35,858 nucleotides of DNA from Bacteroidales bacterium (lineage in GTDB: Bacteria > Bacteroidota > Bacteroidia > Bacteroidales > Bacteroidaceae), in the NCBI GenBank assembly GCA_022788345.1, contig JALFTM010000007.1:1-35858 (forward strand), written 5' to 3'. The notes beneath the pieces were generated by a model, which was not told the origin of the DNA, did not search any database, and saw only the letters and a list, made by a program, of their open reading frames with translations. How positions within the stretch are numbered: position 1 is the first letter of the stretch; the number at the start of each line of letters is the position of its first letter. Shown here in pieces: positions 25,705 through 35,145 of the stretch. Made by a program: the position numbers and the translations under genes.

Positions 25705-26757
25705 TTAACTATGATGTTCGGGCAATGCTAAGCCGATGAAAACTGCACTTAACATTGTGAAAACATAGGCCTGAATAAATGCTACAAGAAGTTCGAGGAA
25801 GTTCATGAATATCATTAGCGTGATACTCAAGACAGACATACTTGTACCAATCATAGGACCCATTTGAGCCGCTATGAAAATGACGCATGTCAAAGAGAGT
25901 ATGACAGAGTGTCCACCGACCATATTGGCAAAGAGACGGATCATCAAAGCTAAAGGTTTGGTGAAAATACCAAACAATTCTATTGCTGGCATTAAGGGTA
26001 TAGGTACTTTTAGCCATGCAGGTACTTCTGGCCAAAAAATTTCTTTCCAATACTCTTTGTTGCCAGAAAAGTTCACCACGAGGAATGTACAGATGGCCAA
26101 GAACATTGTAATAGTAATGTTGCCAGTTACATTGGCCCCACCAGGGAAGATAGGGATTAAGCCTAAAAGGTTTGTCGTGATGATGAAAAAGAAAACTGTG
26201 AGTAAGTAGGGGACAAACGGGCGATAATGTTTTTCACCGATGCTTGGGCGAATAATATCATCTACAACCATGAGTATAGCCATCTCCATAAAGCCAACAA
26301 AGCCTTTTGGAGCGTCATCGACCTTTTCATGCTTTTGATACCAGCGGGCTGTTAGCAAGAAACCAATAAGTAGGATACTGATGACAATAAAGATTTGTAC
26401 TACATTCTTGGTTATTGAAAAGTCCCAAGGACGAATCGTAGACTTACCGTTTACACGTTCATATATCTTATTCTTCTGAGTTGGGTCTATGAAAAAACCC
26501 TTATAGCTTTGGCCGTGTGATAAACGCAGAGAGCTAAACACATGAAAGCCTGTTGCCTCACTATAGAGAATAACTGGCAGTGGTATGGAGATATGTGTAT
26601 GTCCCCAAGTTGTAATATGCCAATCATATCCGTCTCCCAAATGCTCAAGGACAGTCTCTTTCACGTTGAGTTTGCCATTAGAGGTCTCTGATGCTTGTAG
26701 TGGCATCAGAGTGAGAGTCGTGAGAAGAAGTATGCTAAGAAAGCGTAGGATTTTCAT
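25705..26757 (-). CDS. atpB: ATP synthase Fo subunit a
   Basis: Stator channel subunit that passes ions to and from the c-ring. At 350 residues it is much longer than the roughly 270 of E. coli. The N-terminus looks like a signal peptide (MKILRFLSILLLTTLTLMPL, QAS), followed by about 95 residues that would be periplasmic (WHITTWGHTHISIPLPVILY). The membrane core has several helices and the essential arginine in ALMIRLFANMVGGHS (about residue 273). The C-terminal helix includes LLVAFIQAYVFTMLSAVFIG. Its ATG overlaps the TGA of the upstream membrane gene (ATGA), so the two are translationally coupled. Confidence 0.96.
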   Translation of the reverse strand: MKILRFLSILLLTTLTLMPLQASETSNGKLNVKETVLEHLGDGYDWHITTWGHTHISIPLPVILYSEATGFHVFSSLRLSHGQSYKGFFIDPTQKNKIYERVNGKSTIRPWDFSITKNVVQIFIVISILLIGFLLTARWYQKHEKVDDAPKGFVGFMEMAILMVVDDIIRPSIGEKHYRPFVPYLLTVFFFIITTNLLGLIPIFPGGANVTGNITITMFLAICTFLVVNFSGNKEYWKEIFWPEVPAWLKVPIPLMPAIELFGIFTKPLALMIRLFANMVGGHSVILSLTCVIFIAAQMGPMIGTSMSVLSITLMIFMNFLELLVAFIQAYVFTMLSAVFIGLALPEHHS

Positions 26758-27164
26758 TTTGTATATTCCGACTTTTCTGCTTTGATAGAGTAAATGGTAG
26801 TAAGTACTGCTGTTATAGAGAAGCAGACAAACACATTAACTGCAAACAAAAGTAGCTGTTGATCTACATAAAATTTATAGAAGAGGAGCATTATTATACC
26901 CAATCCTAAACGTAGTATCTTATCCAAAAGATAATAACTAATGAGCAGGGCACTACGTTGCTTTAGCAGGATACGATGAATAAAAAGAGAACCTGCAGTA
27001 TAAGCAAAGAACAATGTTGTGATGACTGTTATGCAAATGGCATTTTTGCCACTCCATTCGCCTAAGAATGGATGTTGCGTGAAAAATAGTATCGGTCCTA
27101 CCATGAATAGAACCAAGGCTATGAAGCCTAATTGTTTGATAAAATGCTTTAACTGCATGGTCAT
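26754..27164 (-). CDS. Membrane protein in ATP synthase operon (AtpI-like position)
   Basis: A 136-residue protein with about four predicted transmembrane helices: roughly 10-30 (GFIALVLFMVGPILFF), 43-62 (ITVITTLFFAYTAGSL), 73-98 and 106-126, with few charged residues inside. It sits between atpC (5 bp upstream) and atpB (4-bp overlap), the place where other phyla carry atpI, an assembly helper for the c-ring or Mg2+ supply. Sequence similarity to AtpI is not obvious by eye. The same position is occupied in other Bacteroidota operons I know of. Role in Fo assembly is inferred only from position. Confidence 0.75.
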   Translation of the reverse strand: MTMQLKHFIKQLGFIALVLFMVGPILFFTQHPFLGEWSGKNAICITVITTLFFAYTAGSLFIHRILLKQRSALLISYYLLDKILRLGLGIIMLLFYKFYVDQQLLLFAVNVFVCFSITAVLTTIYSIKAEKSEYTK

Positions 27165-27169
27165 TTGTT

Positions 27170-27415
27170 CTAAAGTTCTACGCAGATAGAAACTTTGTTA
27201 TCTGCTACTTCCACAAATCCTGATGTTATTACAATTTCAAAATTGGAATCGCCAAGGCATTCTACTTTTCCTTTTGACAAAATAGAAATAATTGGGGCAT
27301 GATTATTGAGAATTTCAAACGCTCCTTGTGCTCCAGGCACTTTAATCCTCTGCACATCTCCTTCAAAAAGGATTTTTTCAGGAGAAATAATGGTTGTTTT
27401 CATAGCCATTTTCAT
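27170..27415 (-). CDS. atpC: ATP synthase F1 subunit epsilon (short form)
   Basis: Foot of the central stalk. The 81-residue product has the epsilon beta-sandwich only: TTIISPEKILFEGDVQRIKV, PGAQGAFEILNNHAPIISIL and SGFVEVADNKVSICVEL. It ends where the C-terminal pair of inhibitory helices would begin in the 130-140 residue epsilon of E. coli or Bacillus. Three in-frame Met codons (27415, 27409, 27403) are possible starts; the last gives MKTTIISPE, close to the usual family start. It follows atpD by 8 bp. Confidence 0.95.
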   Translation of the reverse strand: MKMAMKTTIISPEKILFEGDVQRIKVPGAQGAFEILNNHAPIISILSKGKVECLGDSNFEIVITSGFVEVADNKVSICVEL

Positions 27416-27423
27416 TGAATGGA

Positions 27424-28971
<1,548 letters not shown>

Positions 28972-29011
28972 TTAGGAGAAAATCTAAAACTGAAATGAAA
29001 TAATTGATATA

Positions 29012-29989
29012 CTAAATGGAGAGCTCGTCCAAAACTTTGATTAGCTCCAAGTTCATAGGCTTATCTTTGCTAATAGCGTCTACAAATGGAACGTAAACAA
29101 TCTCATTATTACGAACTCCTACCATGACATTGCGCTGACCTTGAATAAGGGCTTGAATAGCACCATAGCCTACTTGACTGGCCAAGATGCGATCTGCGGC
29201 AGAAGGCGTCCCGCCACGTTGCAAGTGGCCAAGAATAGAAACGCGTACATCAAACTCAGGGTATTCTTTATTAACACGATTGGCGTAATACATAGCACCG
29301 CACTTTGGACTTTCGCTGACAATAACAATGCAACTTTTCTTACTTTTGCGAATACCACGTTCCATGAATGTGATCAATTGATCGCTACCACGAGAGTCTT
29401 CTGGTATGATTGCTACTTCAGCACCTGAAGCAATGGCACTGTTCTGTGCTAAAAAGCCTGCGTCTCTACCCATCACTTCCACAAAGAAAATACGCTCGTG
29501 AGAGGTCGCCGTGTCACGGATTTTGTCTACACACTGCGTAATGGTGTTGAGTGTTGTATCATATCCAATGGTACTATCTGTACCATAAAGATCATTATCT
29601 ATCGTCCCTGGAAGACCAATAATAGGGAAGTCGTACTCTTCTGCAAAGATTTTGGCACCAGTCAGTGAGCCATTACCGCCAATAACTACGAGGGCGTCAA
29701 TGGATTCCTTTTGTAGTACTTCATAGGCACGTTTACGACCAGCAGCGGTTGTAAAAGCCTTACTACGTGCTGTGCGTAGAATAGTACCTCCTGTTTGGAT
29801 GATATTGCTCACATCTTCGGTGGTGAAAGTCTTGATTTCATCATTGATGAGACCATCGTATCCACGATAAATGCCTTTAATCTTAAATCCATTACAGATA
29901 CCACTGCGAGTAACTGCACGGATTGCAGCATTCATTCCCGGTGCATCACCTCCAGAGGTGAGAATTCCAATACATCTTATCTTTCGCAT
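29012..29989 (-). CDS. pfkA: 6-phosphofructokinase, ATP-dependent type
   Basis: Commits fructose-6-phosphate to glycolysis. The 325-residue product matches the short bacterial PfkA. Motifs: [17 protein letters not shown] (11-26), [17 protein letters not shown] (103-112), [13 protein letters not shown] with the catalytic Asp131, [11 protein letters not shown], and [16 protein letters not shown]. Gly107 and Gly128, at the positions that separate ATP- from pyrophosphate-dependent enzymes, favour ATP. Asn106 replaces the Asp of the GGDGS motif of E. coli PfkA, which helps coordinate Mg-ATP; I believe this occurs in other Bacteroidota. A promoter element lies 55 bp upstream, and atpD follows 52 bp downstream. 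Confidence 0.95.
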   Translation of the reverse strand: MRKIRCIGILTSGGDAPGMNAAIRAVTRSGICNGFKIKGIYRGYDGLINDEIKTFTTEDVSNIIQTGGTILRTARSKAFTTAAGRKRAYEVLQKESIDALVVIGGNGSLTGAKIFAEEYDFPIIGLPGTIDNDLYGTDSTIGYDTTLNTITQCVDKIRDTATSHERIFFVEVMGRDAGFLAQNSAIASGAEVAIIPEDSRGSDQLITFMERGIRKSKKSCIVIVSESPKCGAMYYANRVNKEYPEFDVRVSILGHLQRGGTPSAADRILASQVGYGAIQALIQGQRNVMVGVRNNEIVYVPFVDAISKDKPMNLELIKVLDELSI

Positions 29990-30043
29990 AGTTTTGAGTA
30001 AACTCTCTATTGTTTTATTCAGGGGCTTTTTGAAAACCTAATA

Positions 30044-30072
30044 CAAAGGTAATAGTTTTGCCTTTATAAAGG
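30044..30072 (-). promoter_or_regulatory. pfkA promoter with adjacent palindrome
   Basis: The minus strand reads TACCTTTG at 30051-30044, an exact TAnnTTTG match 55 bp before pfkA. Just upstream, where the spacer and -33 region lie, is the perfect 12-bp palindrome CCTTTATAAAGG (30061-30072). Overlap with the core promoter would suit a repressor operator, but no regulator can be named. Confidence 0.5.
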
Positions 30073-30151
30073 AAGACTTCCTCCAATAAAAAATGTTTCT
30101 TTTATGTAAAGCAAGAAGGCCTATAAACTCTATTCTCCTGTGCGTTAGCTG

Positions 30152-31519
30152 TTAGCATATAAATAGAAAAACGCTAAGGCCTGCAATCCATCCAACAAGA
30201 ACTCGCCATGAGCAATGTTTGATATACCATTTTAAGGGGAGCTCTTCAAGTGTCATCAAGTATAAACCTTCTAAAGTTCCTATACAGAGCAAACACCCAC
30301 CCATGGCAACGGAGAAGCTGAGAAGAGGCCAGTATGCCCCATTCTGAGATATGTCTATAGTTATAGGAAGTGCTTCTGTCGATGCCATACTTACATTGGC
30401 AAGGATTGCAGACATACCATTGAATATAGAGGCGAATACGCCACTTCCAATGGCATACGTATAATTCTCGTTCAAAAAAACAGGGAGGATTGTTTGCAAC
30501 TTGCTGAGTACGCCAGTTTCAGCAAGTGCCCCAAAAGATAAACTCACACCTAAAAAAAAGAGCATCTTTTGAATGTTAGCGTATTGCAAGGCCAATGGTA
30601 AACGTTTGCGCACCATAACATCCGCAGAGAGAAATGAGCGATTGCATAGTTCATTTACAATCAGCAATACTCCCAATACACATACGGCACCCATGAGTGG
30701 GGGAAATTGTGTGATGCGATGGAATGTTGGAACGAACCATAATCCTCCAAGACCAATGACTAACATTAGCAATCGTTGCCAACGGCTTAATGATTTGTCA
30801 TCGCCACGATAAGGTAATAAGCTGTACTTAGTGCTTAGATGATGTGGCAGTAGTGGGAGCAGTAAGACGAGAGTTACAACAAGACTTACCAAGCAAGGTA
30901 GTATTATGGCTGTTGTATAATGCGTGGGAGTAATGAGTTTGTTTTGCCATAGGGTGAAACTATTTACATCCCCAATTACAGTTACAGCCCCCGCTATATT
31001 GGCTGTGACAATGATGGCAAATCCATATACACGCCTTAGGCTGCTATTACTCACTAATGAGTGTGTCATGCTTAGCATGAGACAAGAAGTTGTGAGATTG
31101 TCTAAGTTTATAGACAATAAAGCTGTGAACACCGTTAAGAGTAACAAGAATTTGCGGGGACTGCCTACATACAACCATTCTTGTAAAAAGTCAAAACACC
31201 TATTATTATTAAGCACCTCCACTATGGTAATGGTGCAGAACAAGAACAACACCGTAGAGCATGTCTTTATAAAGTAGGGGAGGAAGACAAATTCGGAAAT
31301 AAAAACTTTCACAGATTTTTCTCCTGTGAAAGTTGATTGAAAGGTCTGAAAGTCTACAGCGTGTTCTGCAGCAAGATAGTCAGCACCCATGCAAACATAA
31401 AGAACCCAAACTGTAACACCCATAAAGATTGCTACAGCAGAGCTGTTCATTCTGTTCATCTTCTCTGTGGCTATAAGTAAAAAGCCAACAAATAAAATGG
31501 CAACAATAGCTATAGTCAT
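30152..31519 (-). CDS. NhaD-like sodium/proton antiporter
   Basis: Polytopic inner-membrane transporter, 455 residues with roughly 11-13 hydrophobic helices, resembling the NhaD branch of the ion-transporter superfamily. Landmarks are LSINLDNLTTS (Asp140, Asn141), where NhaD proteins read LDNLTTT, and VTANIAGAVTVIGDVNSF (Asn174, Asp184), matching the ANAGGAWTPIGDVTTT region. The Thr pair after the second Asp is Asn-Ser here. FFLGVSLSFGALAETGVL and a Ser/Asn-rich late helix (NGMSAILANVSMAST) fit the second half. Function as a Na+/H+ antiporter is likely but not certain given the divergence. It stands alone between pfkA and tRNA-Gly on the minus strand. Confidence 0.75.
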   Translation of the reverse strand: MTIAIVAILFVGFLLIATEKMNRMNSSAVAIFMGVTVWVLYVCMGADYLAAEHAVDFQTFQSTFTGEKSVKVFISEFVFLPYFIKTCSTVLFLFCTITIVEVLNNNRCFDFLQEWLYVGSPRKFLLLLTVFTALLSINLDNLTTSCLMLSMTHSLVSNSSLRRVYGFAIIVTANIAGAVTVIGDVNSFTLWQNKLITPTHYTTAIILPCLVSLVVTLVLLLPLLPHHLSTKYSLLPYRGDDKSLSRWQRLLMLVIGLGGLWFVPTFHRITQFPPLMGAVCVLGVLLIVNELCNRSFLSADVMVRKRLPLALQYANIQKMLFFLGVSLSFGALAETGVLSKLQTILPVFLNENYTYAIGSGVFASIFNGMSAILANVSMASTEALPITIDISQNGAYWPLLSFSVAMGGCLLCIGTLEGLYLMTLEELPLKWYIKHCSWRVLVGWIAGLSVFLFIC

Positions 31520-31557
31520 AACATTGTTGGGTTAAGGTGCTGAGAAGTATTTATCGT

Positions 31558-31573
31558 AAAAAGACTTCGTCTT
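31558..31573 (-). terminator. Possible tRNA-Gly terminator
   Basis: On the minus strand a 5-bp stem AAGAC/GTCTT with loop GAA (31561-31573) is followed by a T run. It lies 18 bp after the tRNA-Gly 3' end. The stem is short, so this is only a candidate. Confidence 0.35.
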
Positions 31574-31590
31574 GCTTATGTTGAAAAGAG

Positions 31591-31662
31591 AGCGGCAAAC
31601 GGGGGTCGAACCCGCGACCCTCGGCTTGGGAAGCCGATGCTCTACCACTGAGCTACTGCCGC
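31591..31662 (-). tRNA. tRNA-Gly (anticodon CCC)
   Basis: The minus strand folds into a complete cloverleaf: acceptor GCGGCAG with TTGCCGC (last pair G-U), D arm GCTCAGTGGTAGAGC, anticodon stem TCGGC/GCCGA with loop TTCCCAA giving anticodon CCC (reads GGG glycine codons), and T arm GCGGG-TTCGACC-CCCGT. The discriminator base is T, as is usual for tRNA-Gly, and CCA is not encoded, so it must be added after transcription. A TAnnTTTG element lies 12 bp upstream. Confidence 0.96.
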
Positions 31663-31673
31663 AAATAGTATTG

Positions 31674-31681
31674 CAAAGATA
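31674..31681 (-). promoter_or_regulatory. tRNA-Gly promoter -7 element
   Basis: The minus strand reads TATCTTTG, ending 12 bp before the tRNA 5' end, an ideal distance for a short tRNA leader. The -33 element is not obvious. Confidence 0.65.
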
Positions 31682-31795
31682 ATCTTTTTCTTGAAAGTAT
31701 CACTCTTTTAGAGAAACTTTTTTCAATCACTTTGTCCTTTGATACATGATTAAGTAATAGATAATGTATAGATGTTTGCTACATATATTATGAAT

Positions 31796-31828
31796 AAGCT
31801 CACACCTCTTTGTGGAAGGTGTGAGCTT
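31796..31828 (-). terminator. gdhA terminator
   Basis: A perfect 12-bp stem (31796-31807 with 31817-31828), 9-nt loop, lies 27 bp beyond the gdhA stop codon. The downstream minus strand is TTATTCATAAT, only moderately T-rich. Confidence 0.75.
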
Positions 31829-31855
31829 TAGGAAGAGATATAAAAAAGATGAATA

Positions 31856-33193
31856 CTAAACGATGCCTTCGGCCAACATGGCTTGGGCAACTTTCATAAA
31901 TCCAGCAATATTCGCTCCTTTTACATAGTTGATATACCCATCCGCTTGTTTGCCATATCGCAGACATTGAGAATGAATGTCATGCATAATTTGATGTAGG
32001 CGCGCATCAACCTCTTCAGAAGTCCAGCTAATGTGCATTGCGTTTTGAGTCATTTCCAAACCGCTTGTAGCTACGCCACCAGCATTAACAGCTTTACCCG
32101 GAGCGAATGGGATTTTCTTTTCAATGAAGAAGTCAACAGCTTCTGCTGTACACCCCATGTTACTCACTTCGGCTACGAGTTGAACTCCATTCTCTGCTAA
32201 CATTTGTGCATCCTTGGCATCCAATTCATTTTGTGTGGCACAGGGTAAAGCGATGTCTACCTTTTGTTCCCAAGGCTTTTTGCCTGCAAAGAATGTTGCT
32301 TCAGGATAGCGTTGTGCATAAGGAGCAACAATGTCTTCACCGCTTAGACGTAAGTCAAGCAAATAATCAATCTTTTCACCAGAAACACCTGTCGGGTCAT
32401 AAACATAACCATCTGGACCGCTTAGAGTAACGACTTTTGCCCCTAATTCGGTAGCTTTCTTTGCCGCTCCCCACGCAACATTGCCAAAACCAGAAAGTGC
32501 TATTGTTTTGCCTTTAATATCCATCTTGTAGTCAGCTAACATTTGCTCTACAAAATAAAGTGCACCATAACCTGTTGCTTCGGGACGTAAGTTGCTACCG
32601 CCAAACTCCATACCTTTTCCTGTCAAGGTCCCTGTATGTTCACGGCAGAGCTTTTTATACATACCATATAAATAGCCAACTTCTCGACCACCAACACCTA
32701 TGTCACCAGCAGGAACATCTTGATCTGGACCAATGTTACGCCATAGTTCTAACATAAATGACTGGCAGAAACGCATGATCTCTGCGTTGCTACGTCCACG
32801 AGGTGCAAAGTCGGAACCTCCTTTGCCACCACCCATAGGTAATGTTGTCAGTGCATTCTTAAAGGTTTGTTCAAAACCCAAGAATTTCAGAATGCTCAAG
32901 TTTACAGAAGGGTGAAAGCGTAGACCGCCCTTATAAGGGCCAATAGCATTGTTGAATTGCACACGATAGCCAATGTTTACTTGGACATTGCCCTCATCAT
33001 CAACCCAAGGAACGCGGAAAGTAATAATACGATCTGGCTCAACCATGCGCTCAATGATTTTCGCACGTTCAAATTCAGGATGCTCATTATAAACATCTTC
33101 TATCGAGAGCAAGACTTCTTTAACAGCTTGTAAAAACTCCTTTTCTCCCGGATGCTTTGCTTCCAATTGAGCAAGAATAATGTCTGTTTTCAT
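31856..33193 (-). CDS. gdhA: NADP-specific glutamate dehydrogenase
   Basis: Reductive amination of 2-oxoglutarate with ammonium and NADPH to make glutamate, the main ammonium entry route in many Bacteroidales. The 445 residues are the typical length of the small hexameric enzymes. Substrate-binding lysines lie in GPYKGGLRFHP (Lys88) and LPMGGGKGGSDF (Lys124). DIGVGGREVGYLYGMYKKL contains the catalytic Asp region. The Rossmann dinucleotide loop is LSGFGNVAWGAAK near 235, and PCATQNELD and GGVATSGLEMTQN follow. No signal peptide. A TAnnTTTG element lies about 40 bp upstream, and the gene is monocistronic with its own terminator. Confidence 0.96.
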   Translation of the reverse strand: MKTDIILAQLEAKHPGEKEFLQAVKEVLLSIEDVYNEHPEFERAKIIERMVEPDRIITFRVPWVDDEGNVQVNIGYRVQFNNAIGPYKGGLRFHPSVNLSILKFLGFEQTFKNALTTLPMGGGKGGSDFAPRGRSNAEIMRFCQSFMLELWRNIGPDQDVPAGDIGVGGREVGYLYGMYKKLCREHTGTLTGKGMEFGGSNLRPEATGYGALYFVEQMLADYKMDIKGKTIALSGFGNVAWGAAKKATELGAKVVTLSGPDGYVYDPTGVSGEKIDYLLDLRLSGEDIVAPYAQRYPEATFFAGKKPWEQKVDIALPCATQNELDAKDAQMLAENGVQLVAEVSNMGCTAEAVDFFIEKKIPFAPGKAVNAGGVATSGLEMTQNAMHISWTSEEVDARLHQIMHDIHSQCLRYGKQADGYINYVKGANIAGFMKVAQAMLAEGIV

Positions 33194-33231
33194 AACCTAT
33201 ATTTTAATAGTGTTAGTGATTTCTGATATGC

Positions 33232-33239
33232 CAAATTTA
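33232..33239 (-). promoter_or_regulatory. gdhA promoter -7 element
   Basis: The minus strand reads TAAATTTG, matching TAnnTTTG, 38 bp before the gdhA start. No matching TTTG at -33. The rest of the 272-bp gap to proS holds only the proS terminator. Confidence 0.5.
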
Positions 33240-33408
33240 GAAACTTATATTGATATACAGTACATGAAAAAGATGAAATTTGCAATCTCTACTTTATTTT
33301 CTTTGAGGATGAATTTGTTTAAATGGATGTATGTGATTGATATTTAGTGTGTTATGTGTTATTAAGGAAGAAGGTGGTGGAGTGAAAAAATATCATTAGT
33401 AAAGAGAA

Positions 33409-33446
33409 AAAGCCTTACCCTCTTGTTTATTTGAGGATAAGGCTTT
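33409..33446 (-). terminator. proS terminator
   Basis: A 14-bp stem with one mismatch (33409-33422 with 33433-33446) and a 10-nt loop. The minus strand continues into a TTTTTC run. It lies 19 bp after the proS stop codon. Confidence 0.85.
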
Positions 33447-33465
33447 ACAAATTAAAGATGTATGC

Positions 33466-34950
33466 TTAGTAGCTGCGGGCAATGATTGCACGACAAATGG
33501 CTGGTTTTCCACTGACCATATCGATGCCCGGATTGTCTTGTTCAACATCAAAAGGTATGCAACGGATGGTGGCTTGTGTGTCTTCTTTAATCTTAGCTTC
33601 TGTTTCAGCAGTACCATCCCAAGGACAGAGGAAGAAACCACCCTCTTTCACACGCTCCTTGAACTCATCGTAATTGTTGCACTCATAAGTATGCTCATCA
33701 AGGAATGTCTTGGCTTTAGAGTAGATATTCTCTTGAATAGCATCCAGCAAAGCAGGCACTTCATTGTCGATTTGATCGAACATAGTAGTGTGCTTCTCTA
33801 AGGTATCACGACGCATTACTTCAATAGTGCCATTCTCTAAGTCTCGACCACCCATCACTAAACGAACGGGGACACCTTTAAGTTCATAGTCGGCAAACTT
33901 GAAGCCCGGACGTTTTGTGTCGGAGTTGTCGTACTTCACGCTGATGCCACGCTTACGCAGTTTTTCAGCCAAAGGTTGCAACTTTTCATTCAGTTTTTCA
34001 AGTTCCTCTTGACCTTTGTAAATAGGCACAATTACAACTTGAATAGGAGCAAGTGCGGGGGGGAGGACAAGGCCATTGTCATCGCTATGTGTCATGATGA
34101 GTGCTCCCATCAAGCGTGTACTAACGCCCCATGAAGTGGCCCAAGCATATTGTTGCTTGTTGTCTTTATCAACAAATTGCACATCGAAAGCTTTACCAAA
34201 GTTTTGTCCCAAGAAGTGGCTTGTACCTGATTGCAAGGCTTTACCATCTTGCATCATGGCTTCTATTGTGTAGGTATCTAATGCACCAGCAAAACGTTCT
34301 GTGGCACTTTTTACACCAACCACGAGCGGAATAGCCATGTAGTCACGCACGAAATCGGCATAGACATGCACCATTTGCTTTGCACGCTCTTCTGCTTCTT
34401 CACGTGTGGCGTGTGCAGTGTGCCCTTCTTGCCAAAGAAATTCGCTTGTGCGGAGGAAAAGACGAGTGCGCATTTCCCAACGCATTACATTGCACCATTG
34501 ATTGCACAATAAAGGCAGATCGCGCCAAGATTGTATCCATTTCTTATAGGTGCTCCAAATGGTCGTTTCACTTGTTGGACGAATGATGAGCTCTTCTTCC
34601 AATTTGGCCGCAGGGTCAACAACTACGCCATCACCATCTGGATTCGATTTCAAACGATAGTGTGTCACAACGGCACACTCTTTGGCAAAGCCTTCTACGT
34701 GGTCAGCTTCCTTTGAGAGATAGCTCTTAGGAATAAGCATAGGGAAATAGACGTTCTGCACGCCTGTTTCCTTAAACTTTGCATCAAGTGTCTGTTGGAT
34801 TTTTTCCCAAATAGCGTAGCCGTAAGGTTTAATCACCATGCAACCGCGCACATCTGATTGTTCAGCCAAGTCGGCCTTCACTACTAATTCGTTATACCAT
34901 TGAGAGTAGCTTACGCTTCTCTTCGTTAGGCCTTTCAATTCTTTTGCCAT
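33466..34950 (-). CDS. proS: Prolyl-tRNA synthetase, short archaeal/eukaryote-like type
   Basis: Class II synthetase charging tRNA-Pro. The 494-residue product is the short form: opening [20 protein letters not shown], then class II motifs in [28 protein letters not shown] and [14 protein letters not shown], with no room for the roughly 180-residue INS editing domain found in E. coli-type ProRS. It has the anticodon-binding domain ([12 protein letters not shown]) and a C-terminal extra domain ending in Tyr (AIIARSY), as in the archaeal/eukaryote-like class. The reading frame is open upstream to 35016, but those 22 residues are not family-like; the ATG complementary to 34948-34950 is used. It is divergent from the OmpA-like gene. 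Confidence 0.95.
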   Translation of the reverse strand: MAKELKGLTKRSVSYSQWYNELVVKADLAEQSDVRGCMVIKPYGYAIWEKIQQTLDAKFKETGVQNVYFPMLIPKSYLSKEADHVEGFAKECAVVTHYRLKSNPDGDGVVVDPAAKLEEELIIRPTSETTIWSTYKKWIQSWRDLPLLCNQWCNVMRWEMRTRLFLRTSEFLWQEGHTAHATREEAEERAKQMVHVYADFVRDYMAIPLVVGVKSATERFAGALDTYTIEAMMQDGKALQSGTSHFLGQNFGKAFDVQFVDKDNKQQYAWATSWGVSTRLMGALIMTHSDDNGLVLPPALAPIQVVIVPIYKGQEELEKLNEKLQPLAEKLRKRGISVKYDNSDTKRPGFKFADYELKGVPVRLVMGGRDLENGTIEVMRRDTLEKHTTMFDQIDNEVPALLDAIQENIYSKAKTFLDEHTYECNNYDEFKERVKEGGFFLCPWDGTAETEAKIKEDTQATIRCIPFDVEQDNPGIDMVSGKPAICRAIIARSY

Positions 34951-35036
34951 ATTCTTTTTTAAGAGATTTGCAAAATGGAGGACACAAAATTCTGCTGTGC
35001 GTCTTTCATCATGCAAACAGACTATAATTATACTTG

Positions 35037-35044
35037 CAAAAATA
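35037..35044 (-). promoter_or_regulatory. proS promoter -7 element
   Basis: The minus strand reads TATTTTTG, matching TAnnTTTG, 86 bp before the proS start. It is one half of a divergent promoter region with the OmpA-like gene. Confidence 0.5.
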
Positions 35045-35087
35045 GTGATTTATCTTGGAAAGCATAGATAATCAAACCGAGAAATAG

Positions 35088-35095
35088 TATCTTTG
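35088..35095 (+). promoter_or_regulatory. OmpA-like gene promoter -7 element
   Basis: TATCTTTG, an exact TAnnTTTG match, 50 bp before the start codon of the OmpA-family gene. The -33 element is weak. Confidence 0.6.
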
Positions 35096-35145
35096 TAGTG
35101 TAATAAGATAATCATTTAAGTATTTGACATAGTATAATTAGACTT

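Larger units (their letters stand above)
31520..31855. other. Gap holding tRNA-Gly
   Basis: Besides the tRNA, its promoter element, a possible short terminator and the gdhA terminator, I see nothing supportable. The remaining bases are AT-rich and lack protein-like frames. Confidence 0.6.

Noticed and set aside
34951-35016. 22-residue extension of ProS
   Set aside because: Not family-like; the [12 protein letters not shown] start is the expected one.
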